Below, piece after piece: positions 1 through 7,530 of a stretch of 64,000 bases of DNA. Location: contig CAZTZY010000003.1 of NCBI GenBank assembly GCA_964617765.1, forward strand, positions 11,422 through 75,421, in the 5' to 3' direction. Numbering within the stretch: position 1 is the stretch's first letter; each line of letters opens with the position of its first letter. The position numbers and the translations under genes were made by a program. The notes beneath the pieces are model-generated. The model had not been told where the DNA came from, did not search any database, and saw only the letters and a program-made list of their open reading frames with translations. This DNA is from CAZTZY01 sp964617765. GTDB lineage: Bacteria; Pseudomonadota; Gammaproteobacteria; Pseudomonadales; DT-91.

Positions 1-746
1 GGCAATTAGTTCCAGTGACTGCAGAAGATAGATATCAGTTGACCGCCAGAACTACTGCGAAGGCATGGCGGGAAAACACAGTAGGTGCGTTAGTTGCTTC
101 ACCATCGAATCCAACCGGTGAAATACTGCATTATGATGAATTGAAAGAGTTGTTTGAGTTGGTTGCATCAAAACAAGGTACGTTGATAGTCGATGAAATT
201 TATCATGGATTGACCTATGGCGTGAATGCACCCTCCATACTGGAAATAACGGATCAGGCATTTGTCATTAACAGTTTCTCCAAGTTTTTTGGCATGACCG
301 GTTGGCGCTTGGGTTGGTTGGTGGCTCCTACAGAAGCTATCCCGGAGATTGAGCGTCTGGCGCAAAATCTGTTTATTTCGATGTCGACGATGGCGCAATA
401 TGGTGCATTGGCGGGTTTTGAAGAAAATACATTACGTATTCTGGAAGAGCGCAGGGATATTTTTAAAGTTCGTCGTGATTATCTGGTTGATGCCTTGCGT
501 GAAATTGGTTTTGGCATACCTACAGTGCCTGATGGCGCTTTATATATTTATGCGAATATAGAAAAGTTTTCCAATAATAGTGCCGAGTTTTGTGCCGAGA
601 TGTTAGACAAACATGGTGTCGCTATAACACCCGGTGCAGATTTTGGTTATTATAAAGCAGATCAACATGTCAGGTTTGCATATACCACGAGTATGGAGCA
701 ATTAGAAAAAGGAGTGATGCGTTTAAGGAATGCACTTAAACCTTAA
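1..746 (+). CDS. Class I/II PLP-dependent aminotransferase, 5'-truncated
   Basis: Pyridoxal-phosphate enzyme of the aspartate aminotransferase fold, which moves an amino group between an amino acid and a 2-oxo acid; the substrate cannot be read from the sequence. The frame is open to the left edge, so roughly the first third of a usual 390-residue protein lies outside. Marks seen in order are SPSNPTG (Asn contacting the cofactor), DEIYHGLTY (Asp that pairs with the PLP ring nitrogen), SFSKFFGMTGWRLGW (Schiff-base Lys) and VRFAYTTS near the end, whose Arg binds the substrate carboxylate. The stop overlaps the convergent Rieske gene by 11 bp. The family is certain, the specificity unknown. Confidence 0.9.
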   Translation, partial: QLVPVTAEDRYQLTARTTAKAWRENTVGALVASPSNPTGEILHYDELKELFELVASKQGTLIVDEIYHGLTYGVNAPSILEITDQAFVINSFSKFFGMTGWRLGWLVAPTEAIPEIERLAQNLFISMSTMAQYGALAGFEENTLRILEERRDIFKVRRDYLVDALREIGFGIPTVPDGALYIYANIEKFSNNSAEFCAEMLDKHGVAITPGADFGYYKADQHVRFAYTTSMEQLEKGVMRLRNALKP

Positions 747-1071
747 CAGGCAAAACAACTACCCTGTTATCAATGATATGGAATGGAACGGGTTGCAGGG
801 ACTTACCCAAACAAGGCCCTGAAATACATTCACCACTATTAATAAGAAACAGCGCGCCATGGGTTGAGCATTGGATCAGGGCTCTTTCATTATCCAGAAA
901 TTGATCTTCCATCCACTCAAGCTCAATGCCTAAATGCGGGCAGCTATTTTTATAAAGGTAGAGCTGGCCGTCTTTTTTAACAGCAAAAACGGTTTCGTTG
1001 TTGGTTAAAGGAAAACCCCTGGGTTCTCCTTCGGCAATATCATCTATATGGCAAAGTGTTTCAGTATTCAT
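736..1071 (-). CDS. Rieske [2Fe-2S] domain protein, ferredoxin type
   Basis: A 111-residue stand-alone Rieske protein. The two cluster-binding boxes are visible: SCPHLG (Cys and His) about residue 44 and QCSTHGALF (Cys and His) about residue 68, giving the 2-Cys/2-His ligand set. There is no signal peptide or membrane anchor, so it should be a soluble cytoplasmic electron carrier like those serving oxygenases or nitrite reductases, not the cytochrome bc1 subunit. It sits alone, tail to tail with the aminotransferase, and no oxygenase partner is adjacent, so its redox partner is unknown. Confidence 0.88.
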   Translation of the reverse strand: MNTETLCHIDDIAEGEPRGFPLTNNETVFAVKKDGQLYLYKNSCPHLGIELEWMEDQFLDNERALIQCSTHGALFLINSGECISGPCLGKSLQPVPFHIIDNRVVVLPVKV

Positions 1072-1329
1072 GCGAGTGGTTAGGTTTTAACGGTGGTTAT
1101 TTTGCTAGAGTCAGTTAAATAAACTATAAAGTAACATTTTATGGATGTTAATGCTGCGCTTTTGTATAAAGGGCAGGGGTTGCATTTAATTATGTTCTTT
1201 AGTGATGTAAATGTGATTGAAACAGTATAAGAGGGAAGAATTGATGTTATCTTTTGACGAGTTGAATATAAACAAAGGGGTTCAACTGGTTTAATGGAAG
1301 AATATAGCAACTATATATAGGCAAAGGTT

Positions 1330-2067
1330 ATGGATTTTTCTCTCATACAAAAACAAGCATTAGGGTTGGATACATCGGATCTTTGTGAATGGAGACAGGC
1401 TGAGAAATGTTTCCTGGTCCATAAAGAGATCGTTAATCCACTAACGCGCCTGCAGGAAGATGCCCAAAAAGCCGGATTCAATTTACAAATAGTGAGTGCA
1501 TACCGAGATTTTTCCCGCCAGTTAGCTATCTGGAATGCAAAGGCGACTGGTAAACGACCTTTGCTGGATAGCGATGGGAACATTTTATCGTTTGATGCGC
1601 TTTCTAATGAACAAAAGCTATATACCATTCTGCGCTGGTCAGCTATTCCTGGCTTGTCACGGCATCATTGGGGTACTGATTTTGATATCTATGATGCAAA
1701 CCAAATGGATTTGGAGGATGTGCAGCTGGTTCCAAAGGAAGTTGAAGATGCAGGGCCATGTGCTGCGATGCACGATTGGTTAACTGAACGGATAGCCCAT
1801 AACCAATCCTATCAATTTTACCGCCCCTACCAGTTTGATGGTGGTGGAATTGCTCCTGAAAGGTGGCATTTTAGTTATTTACCTCTCGCCAAAAACTATT
1901 CAACGCAATTAAAACCAGCCTTGATGATAAGTCTATGGCAGGAAAACCAGTTGTTATTAGTTGATGAATTAATCGCTAACCTAACATCGATATGGGCAAA
2001 TTATATCGATCTGGATATATCGAAACAGCCGGAATGGGTTATAAAAATCCTTTCCGGGTCATTTTAA
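1330..2067 (+). CDS. M15 family D-Ala-D-Ala carboxypeptidase (VanY/LdcB-like)
   Basis: A 245-residue zinc peptidase that trims terminal D-alanine or L,D-bonds of peptidoglycan peptides. The zinc motif of the VanY family is present as SRHHWGTDFDI (His and Asp ligands), followed by ERWHFSYLP carrying the catalytic Glu/third His. An N-terminal SAYRDFSRQ segment matches the usual S-x-YR substrate-side motif. No signal peptide or lipobox is evident, which is unusual for a wall-acting enzyme; it may act on recycled cytoplasmic muropeptides or the start may be misjudged. It is flanked by 258 and 439 bp of non-coding DNA, so it is probably a single transcription unit. Confidence 0.85.
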   Translation: MDFSLIQKQALGLDTSDLCEWRQAEKCFLVHKEIVNPLTRLQEDAQKAGFNLQIVSAYRDFSRQLAIWNAKATGKRPLLDSDGNILSFDALSNEQKLYTILRWSAIPGLSRHHWGTDFDIYDANQMDLEDVQLVPKEVEDAGPCAAMHDWLTERIAHNQSYQFYRPYQFDGGGIAPERWHFSYLPLAKNYSTQLKPALMISLWQENQLLLVDELIANLTSIWANYIDLDISKQPEWVIKILSGSF

Positions 2068-2506
2068 ATGGTTATTTTGGGTTAAATTAGAGTTTTTTCG
2101 GTAGTTATTTTTTCTATTTGCTATTGCAGGTCATCGAATCCCCGCCTTTCTTGCTTTATTACCCTGTTGCTTTGAGCTTTCTTCGTTAGGTTAGCCTTCT
2201 GCCATTTTTTACCCCTAAAGTGTTACCTTGAGTAACGGTTAGAGCCTTTTTTGCCATAAAATAGCCAAAAAAGACTGCATAAAAACGATAGAGGATATTT
2301 GCTTCCACGTTGTTACGTTATGTTTTTGGGGGAAGAAAGAGCCGTTAGGGTAGATAAAAATGAAAAAATTTTAAAAAAATGCATAAAAAATGAACAATTT
2401 TATTGCGAGATTCAAAATGTAAATTATACTAGCAACAACGAAATTGTTATTGACAACATATAACGTTGATATAACAGATGTGTCATAACAGCTTCGGATT
2501 ACAAAA
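2068..2506. other. Intergenic region upstream of the H1-like gene
   Basis: A stretch of 439 bp without a credible gene. The right half is strongly A+T-rich with runs of A and T around 2340-2405. A short inverted repeat GTTAC/GTAAC lies near 2221-2236. The likely promoter of the H1-like gene is given separately. Nothing resembling a tRNA or riboswitch was seen. Confidence 0.5.
2403..2430 (+). promoter_or_regulatory. Candidate sigma-70 promoter for the H1-like gene
   Basis: TTGCGA (2403-2408) and TATACT (2425-2430) are spaced by 16 bp in A+T-rich DNA about 75 bp upstream of the start codon. The -10 box is a 5/6 match to consensus and the -35 box a weaker one. This is sequence resemblance only. 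Confidence 0.35.
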
Positions 2507-3453
2507 ATGGTAACCAAGTGGGGTGATACTGTGAGTGTAAAACTGATTGATAACGAAGCCTTTTACGGCTTTCGTGTGCGACGTACTGTCGATGGCAAGC
2601 TCCATCAAGAGTACTACTCCCTGAAGAAAGACGGCAAGCGCATGAATCCAGCTGATACCAAAAAAGTTGAGAATAGTGCAAAAGCTCGTGATGCAGAGTT
2701 AGATACTGCACAGAAAAAAGCGAAAGAATCCCGTAAGGCAGAACGTTGCTTCCATGATGACGGCACTGTTAAGGGTATTAGCTTTTTGAAGAAAAAGGAA
2801 AAAAGCGGGAATATCACGCCGATTTTCCAAGTGGGTATTGCTTCTGAGGTAGATGGCAAAATCGTATGTACTAGTTTTTCAATCAATGCGCATGGTTTGA
2901 ATGGTGCTTGGGAGAAAGCGGTAGAATCGTATGCTCATCATAAAAACATTAAAAAAGGTTCTAAACTATTCAAAGAGGTTGAAACTGCCATGCCTAAAGT
3001 AAACTTGTCCGACGTTCAAGCTGCTGCTAAAAAAGTAGCTGCTAAAAAAGCTGCTGCTAAAAAAGCCGCTCCTAAGAAAGCTGCTGCTAAAAAAGCTGCT
3101 CCTAAGAAAGCTGCTGCTAAAAAAGCCGCTCCTAAGAAAGCTGCTGCTAAAAAAGCTGCTCCTAAGAAAGCTGCTGCTAAAAAAGCTGCTCCTAAGAAAG
3201 CNNNNNNNNNNNNNNNNNNNNNNNNNNNNNNNNNNNNNNNNNNNNNNNNNNNNNNNNNNNNNNNNNNNNNNNNNNNNNNNNNNNNNNNNNNNNNNNNNNN
3301 NCTAAAAAAGCTGCTCCTAAGAAAGCTGCTGCTAAAAAAGCTGCTCCTAAGAAAGCCGCTCCTAAGAAAGCTGCTGCTAAAAAGCCAGCCGCTAAAAAAG
3401 CAGCACCTAAGAAAGCCGCTGCTAAAAAGCCAGCTGCAAAAAAAGCTAAGTAA
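2507..3453 (+). CDS. Histone H1-like lysine/alanine-repeat protein, gapped in the assembly
   Basis: About 165 residues of mixed N-terminal sequence followed by a long tail of AAAKKAAPKK-type repeats, the composition of eukaryotic H1 tails and of bacterial AlgP/HctB-like DNA-condensing proteins; the tail should bind and compact DNA. The N-terminal part contains two related-looking segments (FRVRRTVDGKLHQEY, and GISFLKKKEKSGNITPIFQV) that remind me of the AP2-type DNA-binding fold in bacterial and phage proteins; this is a weak inference. The frame before the gap (start 2507) and the frame after it, which gives the sensible A/K/P tail ending at the TAA at 3451-3453, differ, so the 100-N run is not the true length. 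ATG 2507 is used; GTG 2531 is an alternative. Confidence 0.8.
3020..3450 (+). repeat. 30-bp tandem repeats encoding AAAKKAAPKK, interrupted by gap
   Basis: The H1-like tail is built from near-identical 30-bp units (10 codons), with silent GCT/GCC changes between copies and K-P-A variants at the end. At least five units precede the gap and several follow it. Such an array is expected to vary in copy number by slippage and to collapse in short-read assembly. Confidence 0.9.
3202..3301. other. Assembly gap of exactly 100 N
   Basis: Positions 3202-3301 are all N. One hundred is a conventional placeholder for a gap of unknown size. For the flanking repeat frames to join, the true gap must be 2 modulo 3 in length, while 100 is 1 modulo 3, so the placeholder cannot be right. 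Confidence 0.97.
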
Positions 3454-3468
3454 TATTATTAGCTCAAT

Positions 3469-3496
3469 AAAAAAGCCGGCAATTGCCGGCTTTTTT
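3469..3496. terminator. Bidirectional rho-independent terminator
   Basis: A perfect stem GCCGGC (3475-3480) and GCCGGC (3485-3490) around AATT, with an A run before and a T run after. It lies 15 bp past the H1-like stop and 20 bp from the end of ppa on the other strand, so it can stop transcription from both sides. Confidence 0.9.
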
Positions 3497-3515
3497 ATTT
3501 CTATCTCTAAATCAA

Positions 3516-4052
3516 TTATTTCTTGGTAGCTTCATACGCGGCTGCAGCTTTCATGACTTCAGCAAAAGCTTCAGCAGAACCTGCCCAACCGTCTACTTTA
3601 ACCCATTTACCTTTTTCCAGGTCTTTGTAGTTTTCAAAGAAGTGTTCAATTTGTTTGATGAACAATTCTGGCAGATCGGATGGTTCTTTTACGTTTTGGT
3701 AAAGAACAGAGAGTTTGTCATGTGGAACGGCTAATAATTTCGCATCTTTTCCAGCTTCATCTGACATATTAAGAATGCCAATCGGGCGAGCACGAATAAC
3801 AGAGCCTGGTACAACAGGGTAAGGTGTAACTACTAACACATCCAGCGCATCACCATCTTCAGAAAGCGTGTTGGGGATATAGCCGTAGTTGGCAGGGTAA
3901 AACATGGGTGTCGCCATAAAACGATCAACCATCAAGGCATCAAAATCCTTATCAATTTCATATTTGATAGGAGAACTGTTGGCAGGGATTTCGATAGCAA
4001 CATAAATATCGTGTGGCAGATCTTTTCCAGCGGGGATTTGATTGTAACTCAT
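3516..4052 (-). CDS. ppa: Inorganic pyrophosphatase, family I
   Basis: Hydrolyses pyrophosphate to phosphate in the cytoplasm and so drives nucleotide, amino-acyl-tRNA and lipid synthesis forward. The 178-residue length and sequence follow the E. coli enzyme closely, including the metal-binding signature [11 protein letters not shown] with its three Asp residues, the YGYIPNT strand and the [13 protein letters not shown] region. The start chosen (MSYNQIPAG) follows AAAGGAAAAAAAAC; a longer frame to 4094 adds 14 residues that fit no family member. It lies 115 bp downstream of pfp on the same strand, so the two PPi-using enzymes may share a transcript, which is noteworthy because they compete for the same substrate. 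Confidence 0.97.
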   Translation of the reverse strand: MSYNQIPAGKDLPHDIYVAIEIPANSSPIKYEIDKDFDALMVDRFMATPMFYPANYGYIPNTLSEDGDALDVLVVTPYPVVPGSVIRARPIGILNMSDEAGKDAKLLAVPHDKLSVLYQNVKEPSDLPELFIKQIEHFFENYKDLEKGKWVKVDGWAGSAEAFAEVMKAAAAYEATKK

Positions 4053-4167
4053 GTTTTTTTTCCTTTCTTTCCAGGTTGAAGCTTGTTGATACAAGCTGTG
4101 TCTAATTAAGGCTGAATTATAAACAGCCGGTTTTAAAATAAAACAGGGTAATCATGTCGGGAACGGT

Positions 4168-5430
4168 TTAAGCCAGTTTAAAAGGTGTTTTCAATTTTTT
4201 TGCTACCATCACCTTTTTGAGTTCTGCGTAATCAGGCAGTCCATTCTTGAAGGGCGGGTAATCCTCGCCTTGAATCAAGGGCGATAAATAAGCCCGGCAT
4301 TCTTCAGTAATATGGAAGCCGTCTTTGGTAATGTATTTGCGTGGCATTTTTTGTTCTACATTGGCAATTTTATCTAAAGGTGCTTCACCAATGGACCAAC
4401 TGTATTTTGCCCCTTTGCCGCGCACAATGGTCGGCATGATAGCGTTTTTACCCTGCATGGCTTTGTGTATAGCAGCTGCGCCAACCGCATAAGCCTGTTC
4501 TACATCGGTAGCAGAAGCAATGTGACGAGCTGAGCGTTGCAGGTAGTCAGCCAGCGCCCAGTGGTATTTATAGCCCAGTTCGGCTTTGATCATGCTTGCC
4601 AAAGTAGGCGCAACACCGCCTAATTGTTTGTGACCAAAAGCGTCCGTGTTGCCAGAGTCTGCCAAAAAAGTACCGTCTTTATATTGTGCACCTTCAGAAG
4701 CCACAATTACGCAGTAGCCATTTTTGGTCACGGTCTGTTTAACCTTGTGCAAGAATTTTTCCCTATCAAAGGCAATTTCCGGGAAAATAATAATATGTGG
4801 AGGCTGGCCTTCTTTTTCATTGGCCAGACCACCTGCAGCTGCAATCCATCCGGCATGACGACCCATGACCTCAAGGATAAAAACCTTGGTTGATGTTTCG
4901 CACATGGAAGCCACATCCAAGCCGGCTTCACGGGTAGAAACAGCAACATATTTTGCTACAGAGCCAAAACCTGGAGAGTTATCTGTAAAGGGTAAGTCAT
5001 TATCAACGGTTTTGGGAATGTGGATAGCCTGGATGGGATAACCCATTTTTTCCGAAAGCTGGGATACTTTTAAGCAGGTATCAGCGGAATCACCGCCGCC
5101 ATTATAGAAAAAGTAACCGATGTTATGTGCTTTAAAAACCTCGATCAGGCGTTCATATTCCCGGCGATTGGTTTCCAGACTTTTTAATTTATAGCGGCAA
5201 GAACCAAAAGCGCCCGAAGGCGTATGTTTAAGTGCGGCAATAGTTTTTGCGCTTTCCTTGCTGGTATCAATCAGTTCTTCCTTGAGCGCGCCAAGAATGC
5301 CGTTATTGCCAGCGTAGATTTTGCCCATCTCTTTATATTGGCGAGCAGTTTCAATAACGCCTGCTGCAGAGGCATTAATTACCGAAGTAACACCGCCAGA
5401 TTGTGCGTAAAAGGCATTTTTTTTGGCCAT
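4168..5430 (-). CDS. pfp: Pyrophosphate-dependent 6-phosphofructokinase
   Basis: Phosphorylates fructose 6-phosphate reversibly with PPi instead of ATP. The 420-residue protein belongs to the long PPi-type clade: it carries YNGGGDSADT (residues 110-118), where an Asp occupies the position that is Gly in ATP enzymes, and PKTVDND (139-145), whose Lys replaces the Gly of the ATP type; the MGRHAGWIAAAGG substrate loop follows. The start at 5430 (MAKKNAFYAQSGG) is taken from family N-termini, since a 24-residue upstream extension is unrelated. The gene is divergent from mpl with 131 bp between. PPi-type PFK is known from methanotrophs and other one-carbon users, a hint to lifestyle. Confidence 0.92.
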   Translation of the reverse strand: MAKKNAFYAQSGGVTSVINASAAGVIETARQYKEMGKIYAGNNGILGALKEELIDTSKESAKTIAALKHTPSGAFGSCRYKLKSLETNRREYERLIEVFKAHNIGYFFYNGGGDSADTCLKVSQLSEKMGYPIQAIHIPKTVDNDLPFTDNSPGFGSVAKYVAVSTREAGLDVASMCETSTKVFILEVMGRHAGWIAAAGGLANEKEGQPPHIIIFPEIAFDREKFLHKVKQTVTKNGYCVIVASEGAQYKDGTFLADSGNTDAFGHKQLGGVAPTLASMIKAELGYKYHWALADYLQRSARHIASATDVEQAYAVGAAAIHKAMQGKNAIMPTIVRGKGAKYSWSIGEAPLDKIANVEQKMPRKYITKDGFHITEECRAYLSPLIQGEDYPPFKNGLPDYAELKKVMVAKKLKTPFKLA

Positions 5431-5561
5431 GAGAGCATCCCGGGAATTGATCAAGTCGAAATTAAGCGTGAAATGATACTGAAAATTACTCGCCACTGCC
5501 ATGAAGAATTTTCAAGCCAGTCTAGGCATGTTAAGGTGGGAGATTGGTTAAGGAGTGAAAT

Positions 5562-6914
5562 ATGCATATATATATATTGGGCATTTGTGGCACTTTTATG
5601 GGAAGTTTGGCGATTTTAGCCAGAGAAATGGGCTTTGAGGTGTCAGGTTGTGATGACAATGTATATCCTCCCATGAGTACACAGCTTGCAGATGCCGGAA
5701 TTCGACTGGATCAGGGATATAAACCTGAATATTTAACACCAGCGCCAGATTTAGTGGTTATCGGCAATGCCATGAGTCGTGGTAATCCCATGGTTGAGCA
5801 TGTATTGAATGCTGGACTTGCCTATACGTCGGGGCCACAATTTTTACATGATCATGTGATCAGGGATAAATGGGTATTGGCAGTTGCCGGCACACATGGA
5901 AAAACGACAACTGCCAGCATGTTAGCCTGGATTCTGGAATATGCTGGCATGAAGCCCGGTTTTCTTATAGGTGGCGTACTAAAGAATTTCCCGTTTTCGG
6001 CGCGTATCGGTGACAGCGTATTTTTTGTGGTAGAGGCCGATGAATACGATACGGCATTTTTTGACAAGCGCAGTAAATTCCTGCATTACCAGCCGCGCAC
6101 ATTAATCATGAATAACCTTGAGTACGACCATGCGGATATTTTCGAAAATCTTGAAGCTATCAAAAAACAGTTTCATCATTTGATGCGTATTGTGCCGGAA
6201 AATGGCAAGGTGGTTTATTGTCAGGATGATAAAAATTTAAAGGATGTAATAGCCATGGGTTGCTGGACACCCACAGTATCTTTTGGCACTAACGCAGATT
6301 TTCAAGCGCGCCTGATTACAGATGATGGTGGTGAATTTGAGGTGATCAGCAATCACCATCCGGCAGACAAAACCAAACTCATTATAAAGTGGGATTTAAC
6401 CGGCCTGCATAACGTGAATAACGCGCTTGCAGCAGTGGCAGCAGCGGAACATGTGGGAGTGCATCCGGCAACGGCTGCTGAAGCATTATGCCATTTTGAT
6501 GGTGTAAAACGCCGCATGGAAAAGTACGCCGAAGTGGCAGGCATCGTTTTATATGATGATTTTGCCCATCATCCGACAGCGATAGCCACAACTCTTGCCG
6601 GCATTCGTGCCAAGGTGAAAGGTCGTGTGTTAGCGGTGCTTGAGCCACGTTCAAATACCATGAAAATGGGTGTGCATGCCGAGACATTGGCAGGTTCAGT
6701 GGCGCTTGCTGACAAGGCGTTCTGGTTTATGTCAGATAACACCAGCTGGAAAATGAAAGGGGAGGCGGGTGTAATATATAAAGAGCTTGGGCCTATGCTT
6801 AATGCGATAGTTAACGAGGCAAAGCCAGGTGATCATATTGTTTTGATGAGTAATGGTGGCTTCCAGGGGTTACACGGGAAACTAAAAGAAGCGTTAGAGG
6901 CTAAATATGCGTAA
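5562..6914 (+). CDS. mpl: UDP-MurNAc:L-Ala-gamma-D-Glu-meso-DAP ligase
   Basis: Murein-recycling ligase that attaches the recovered tripeptide L-Ala-D-Glu-mDAP to UDP-MurNAc in the cytoplasm, bypassing MurC, MurD and MurE. The 450-residue length is typical. Visible are the N-terminal Rossmann-like start MHIYILGICGTFMGS characteristic of Mpl rather than MurC, the ATP loop GTHGKTTTASM about residue 107, the central VVEADEYDTAFFD and YDDFAHHPTA late in the protein. ATG 5562 follows a strong AAGGAG site. It overlaps ubiX by 8 bp and heads a run of four tightly packed genes. Confidence 0.96.
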   Translation: MHIYILGICGTFMGSLAILAREMGFEVSGCDDNVYPPMSTQLADAGIRLDQGYKPEYLTPAPDLVVIGNAMSRGNPMVEHVLNAGLAYTSGPQFLHDHVIRDKWVLAVAGTHGKTTTASMLAWILEYAGMKPGFLIGGVLKNFPFSARIGDSVFFVVEADEYDTAFFDKRSKFLHYQPRTLIMNNLEYDHADIFENLEAIKKQFHHLMRIVPENGKVVYCQDDKNLKDVIAMGCWTPTVSFGTNADFQARLITDDGGEFEVISNHHPADKTKLIIKWDLTGLHNVNNALAAVAAAEHVGVHPATAAEALCHFDGVKRRMEKYAEVAGIVLYDDFAHHPTAIATTLAGIRAKVKGRVLAVLEPRSNTMKMGVHAETLAGSVALADKAFWFMSDNTSWKMKGEAGVIYKELGPMLNAIVNEAKPGDHIVLMSNGGFQGLHGKLKEALEAKYA

Positions 6915-7530
6915 AAAATCAGTCTGTTTGGCGATATCCGGAGCTTCAGGTTTTCAATATGGGGTGCGTCTTTTGCAATGCCTGCTTGAGCAAGACTTGA
7001 ATGTACATTTAATAATATCTGATGCCGCTAAAGAAGTAGCTCGTCTCGAATGTGGCTACGAAATACCGTTGATGGCTAGCGCGCAGCCCGGGTTTTTTCG
7101 ACAGCTGACCCGTTCGGATAAAGGCAGTTTATATTGTTATGAACAAAAAGACTGGTTATCGCCAGTGGCATCAGGTTCCGCGCAGATAGATGCCATGGTG
7201 GTTTGCCCTTGCAGCACAGGTACACTGTCGGCCATTGCCAATGGTGCCAGTGATAATTTGATCGAACGGGCCGCCACTGTATTTTTGAAAGAACATCGGC
7301 GTTTATTAATAGTGCCTCGAGAAATGCCAGTATCGGCAATACAACTGGAACATATGCATAAACTGGCTTGTCTAGGGGTGCGAATTTTACCGGCCAGCCC
7401 GGGTTTTTATCATAAGCCACAAACGATTGCTGATTTGGTGGATTTTGTTGTCGCCAGAATTTTGCAACAACTCGATATTCCCCATGAGTTAATCCCGCAA
7501 TGGGGAATAGATAGTGCGGAGCACAATTGA
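6907..7530 (+). CDS. ubiX: Flavin prenyltransferase UbiX
   Basis: Joins a dimethylallyl group to reduced FMN to make the prenyl-FMN cofactor used by UbiD-type decarboxylases, hence ubiquinone synthesis. Family marks are AISGASGFQYG at the N-terminus (flavin-binding loop), VVCPCSTGTLSAIANGASDNL in the middle and VPREMPVSAIQLEHM, followed by PASPGFYHKP. The length of 207 residues is normal. It overlaps mpl upstream and shares a 4-bp ATGA overlap with the transporter downstream, so translation is probably coupled. No ubiD lies in the window. Confidence 0.95.
   Translation: MRKKSVCLAISGASGFQYGVRLLQCLLEQDLNVHLIISDAAKEVARLECGYEIPLMASAQPGFFRQLTRSDKGSLYCYEQKDWLSPVASGSAQIDAMVVCPCSTGTLSAIANGASDNLIERAATVFLKEHRRLLIVPREMPVSAIQLEHMHKLACLGVRILPASPGFYHKPQTIADLVDFVVARILQQLDIPHELIPQWGIDSAEHN

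Noticed and set aside
3020..3450. Tandem repeats as a CRISPR array
   Set aside because: Units are contiguous 30-bp coding repeats with no unique spacers.
2507..3529. H1-like frame read straight through the N run to 3529
   Set aside because: The tail becomes Leu/Lys repeats in a shifted frame. The Ala/Lys/Pro frame stops at 3453, so the placeholder length is at fault.
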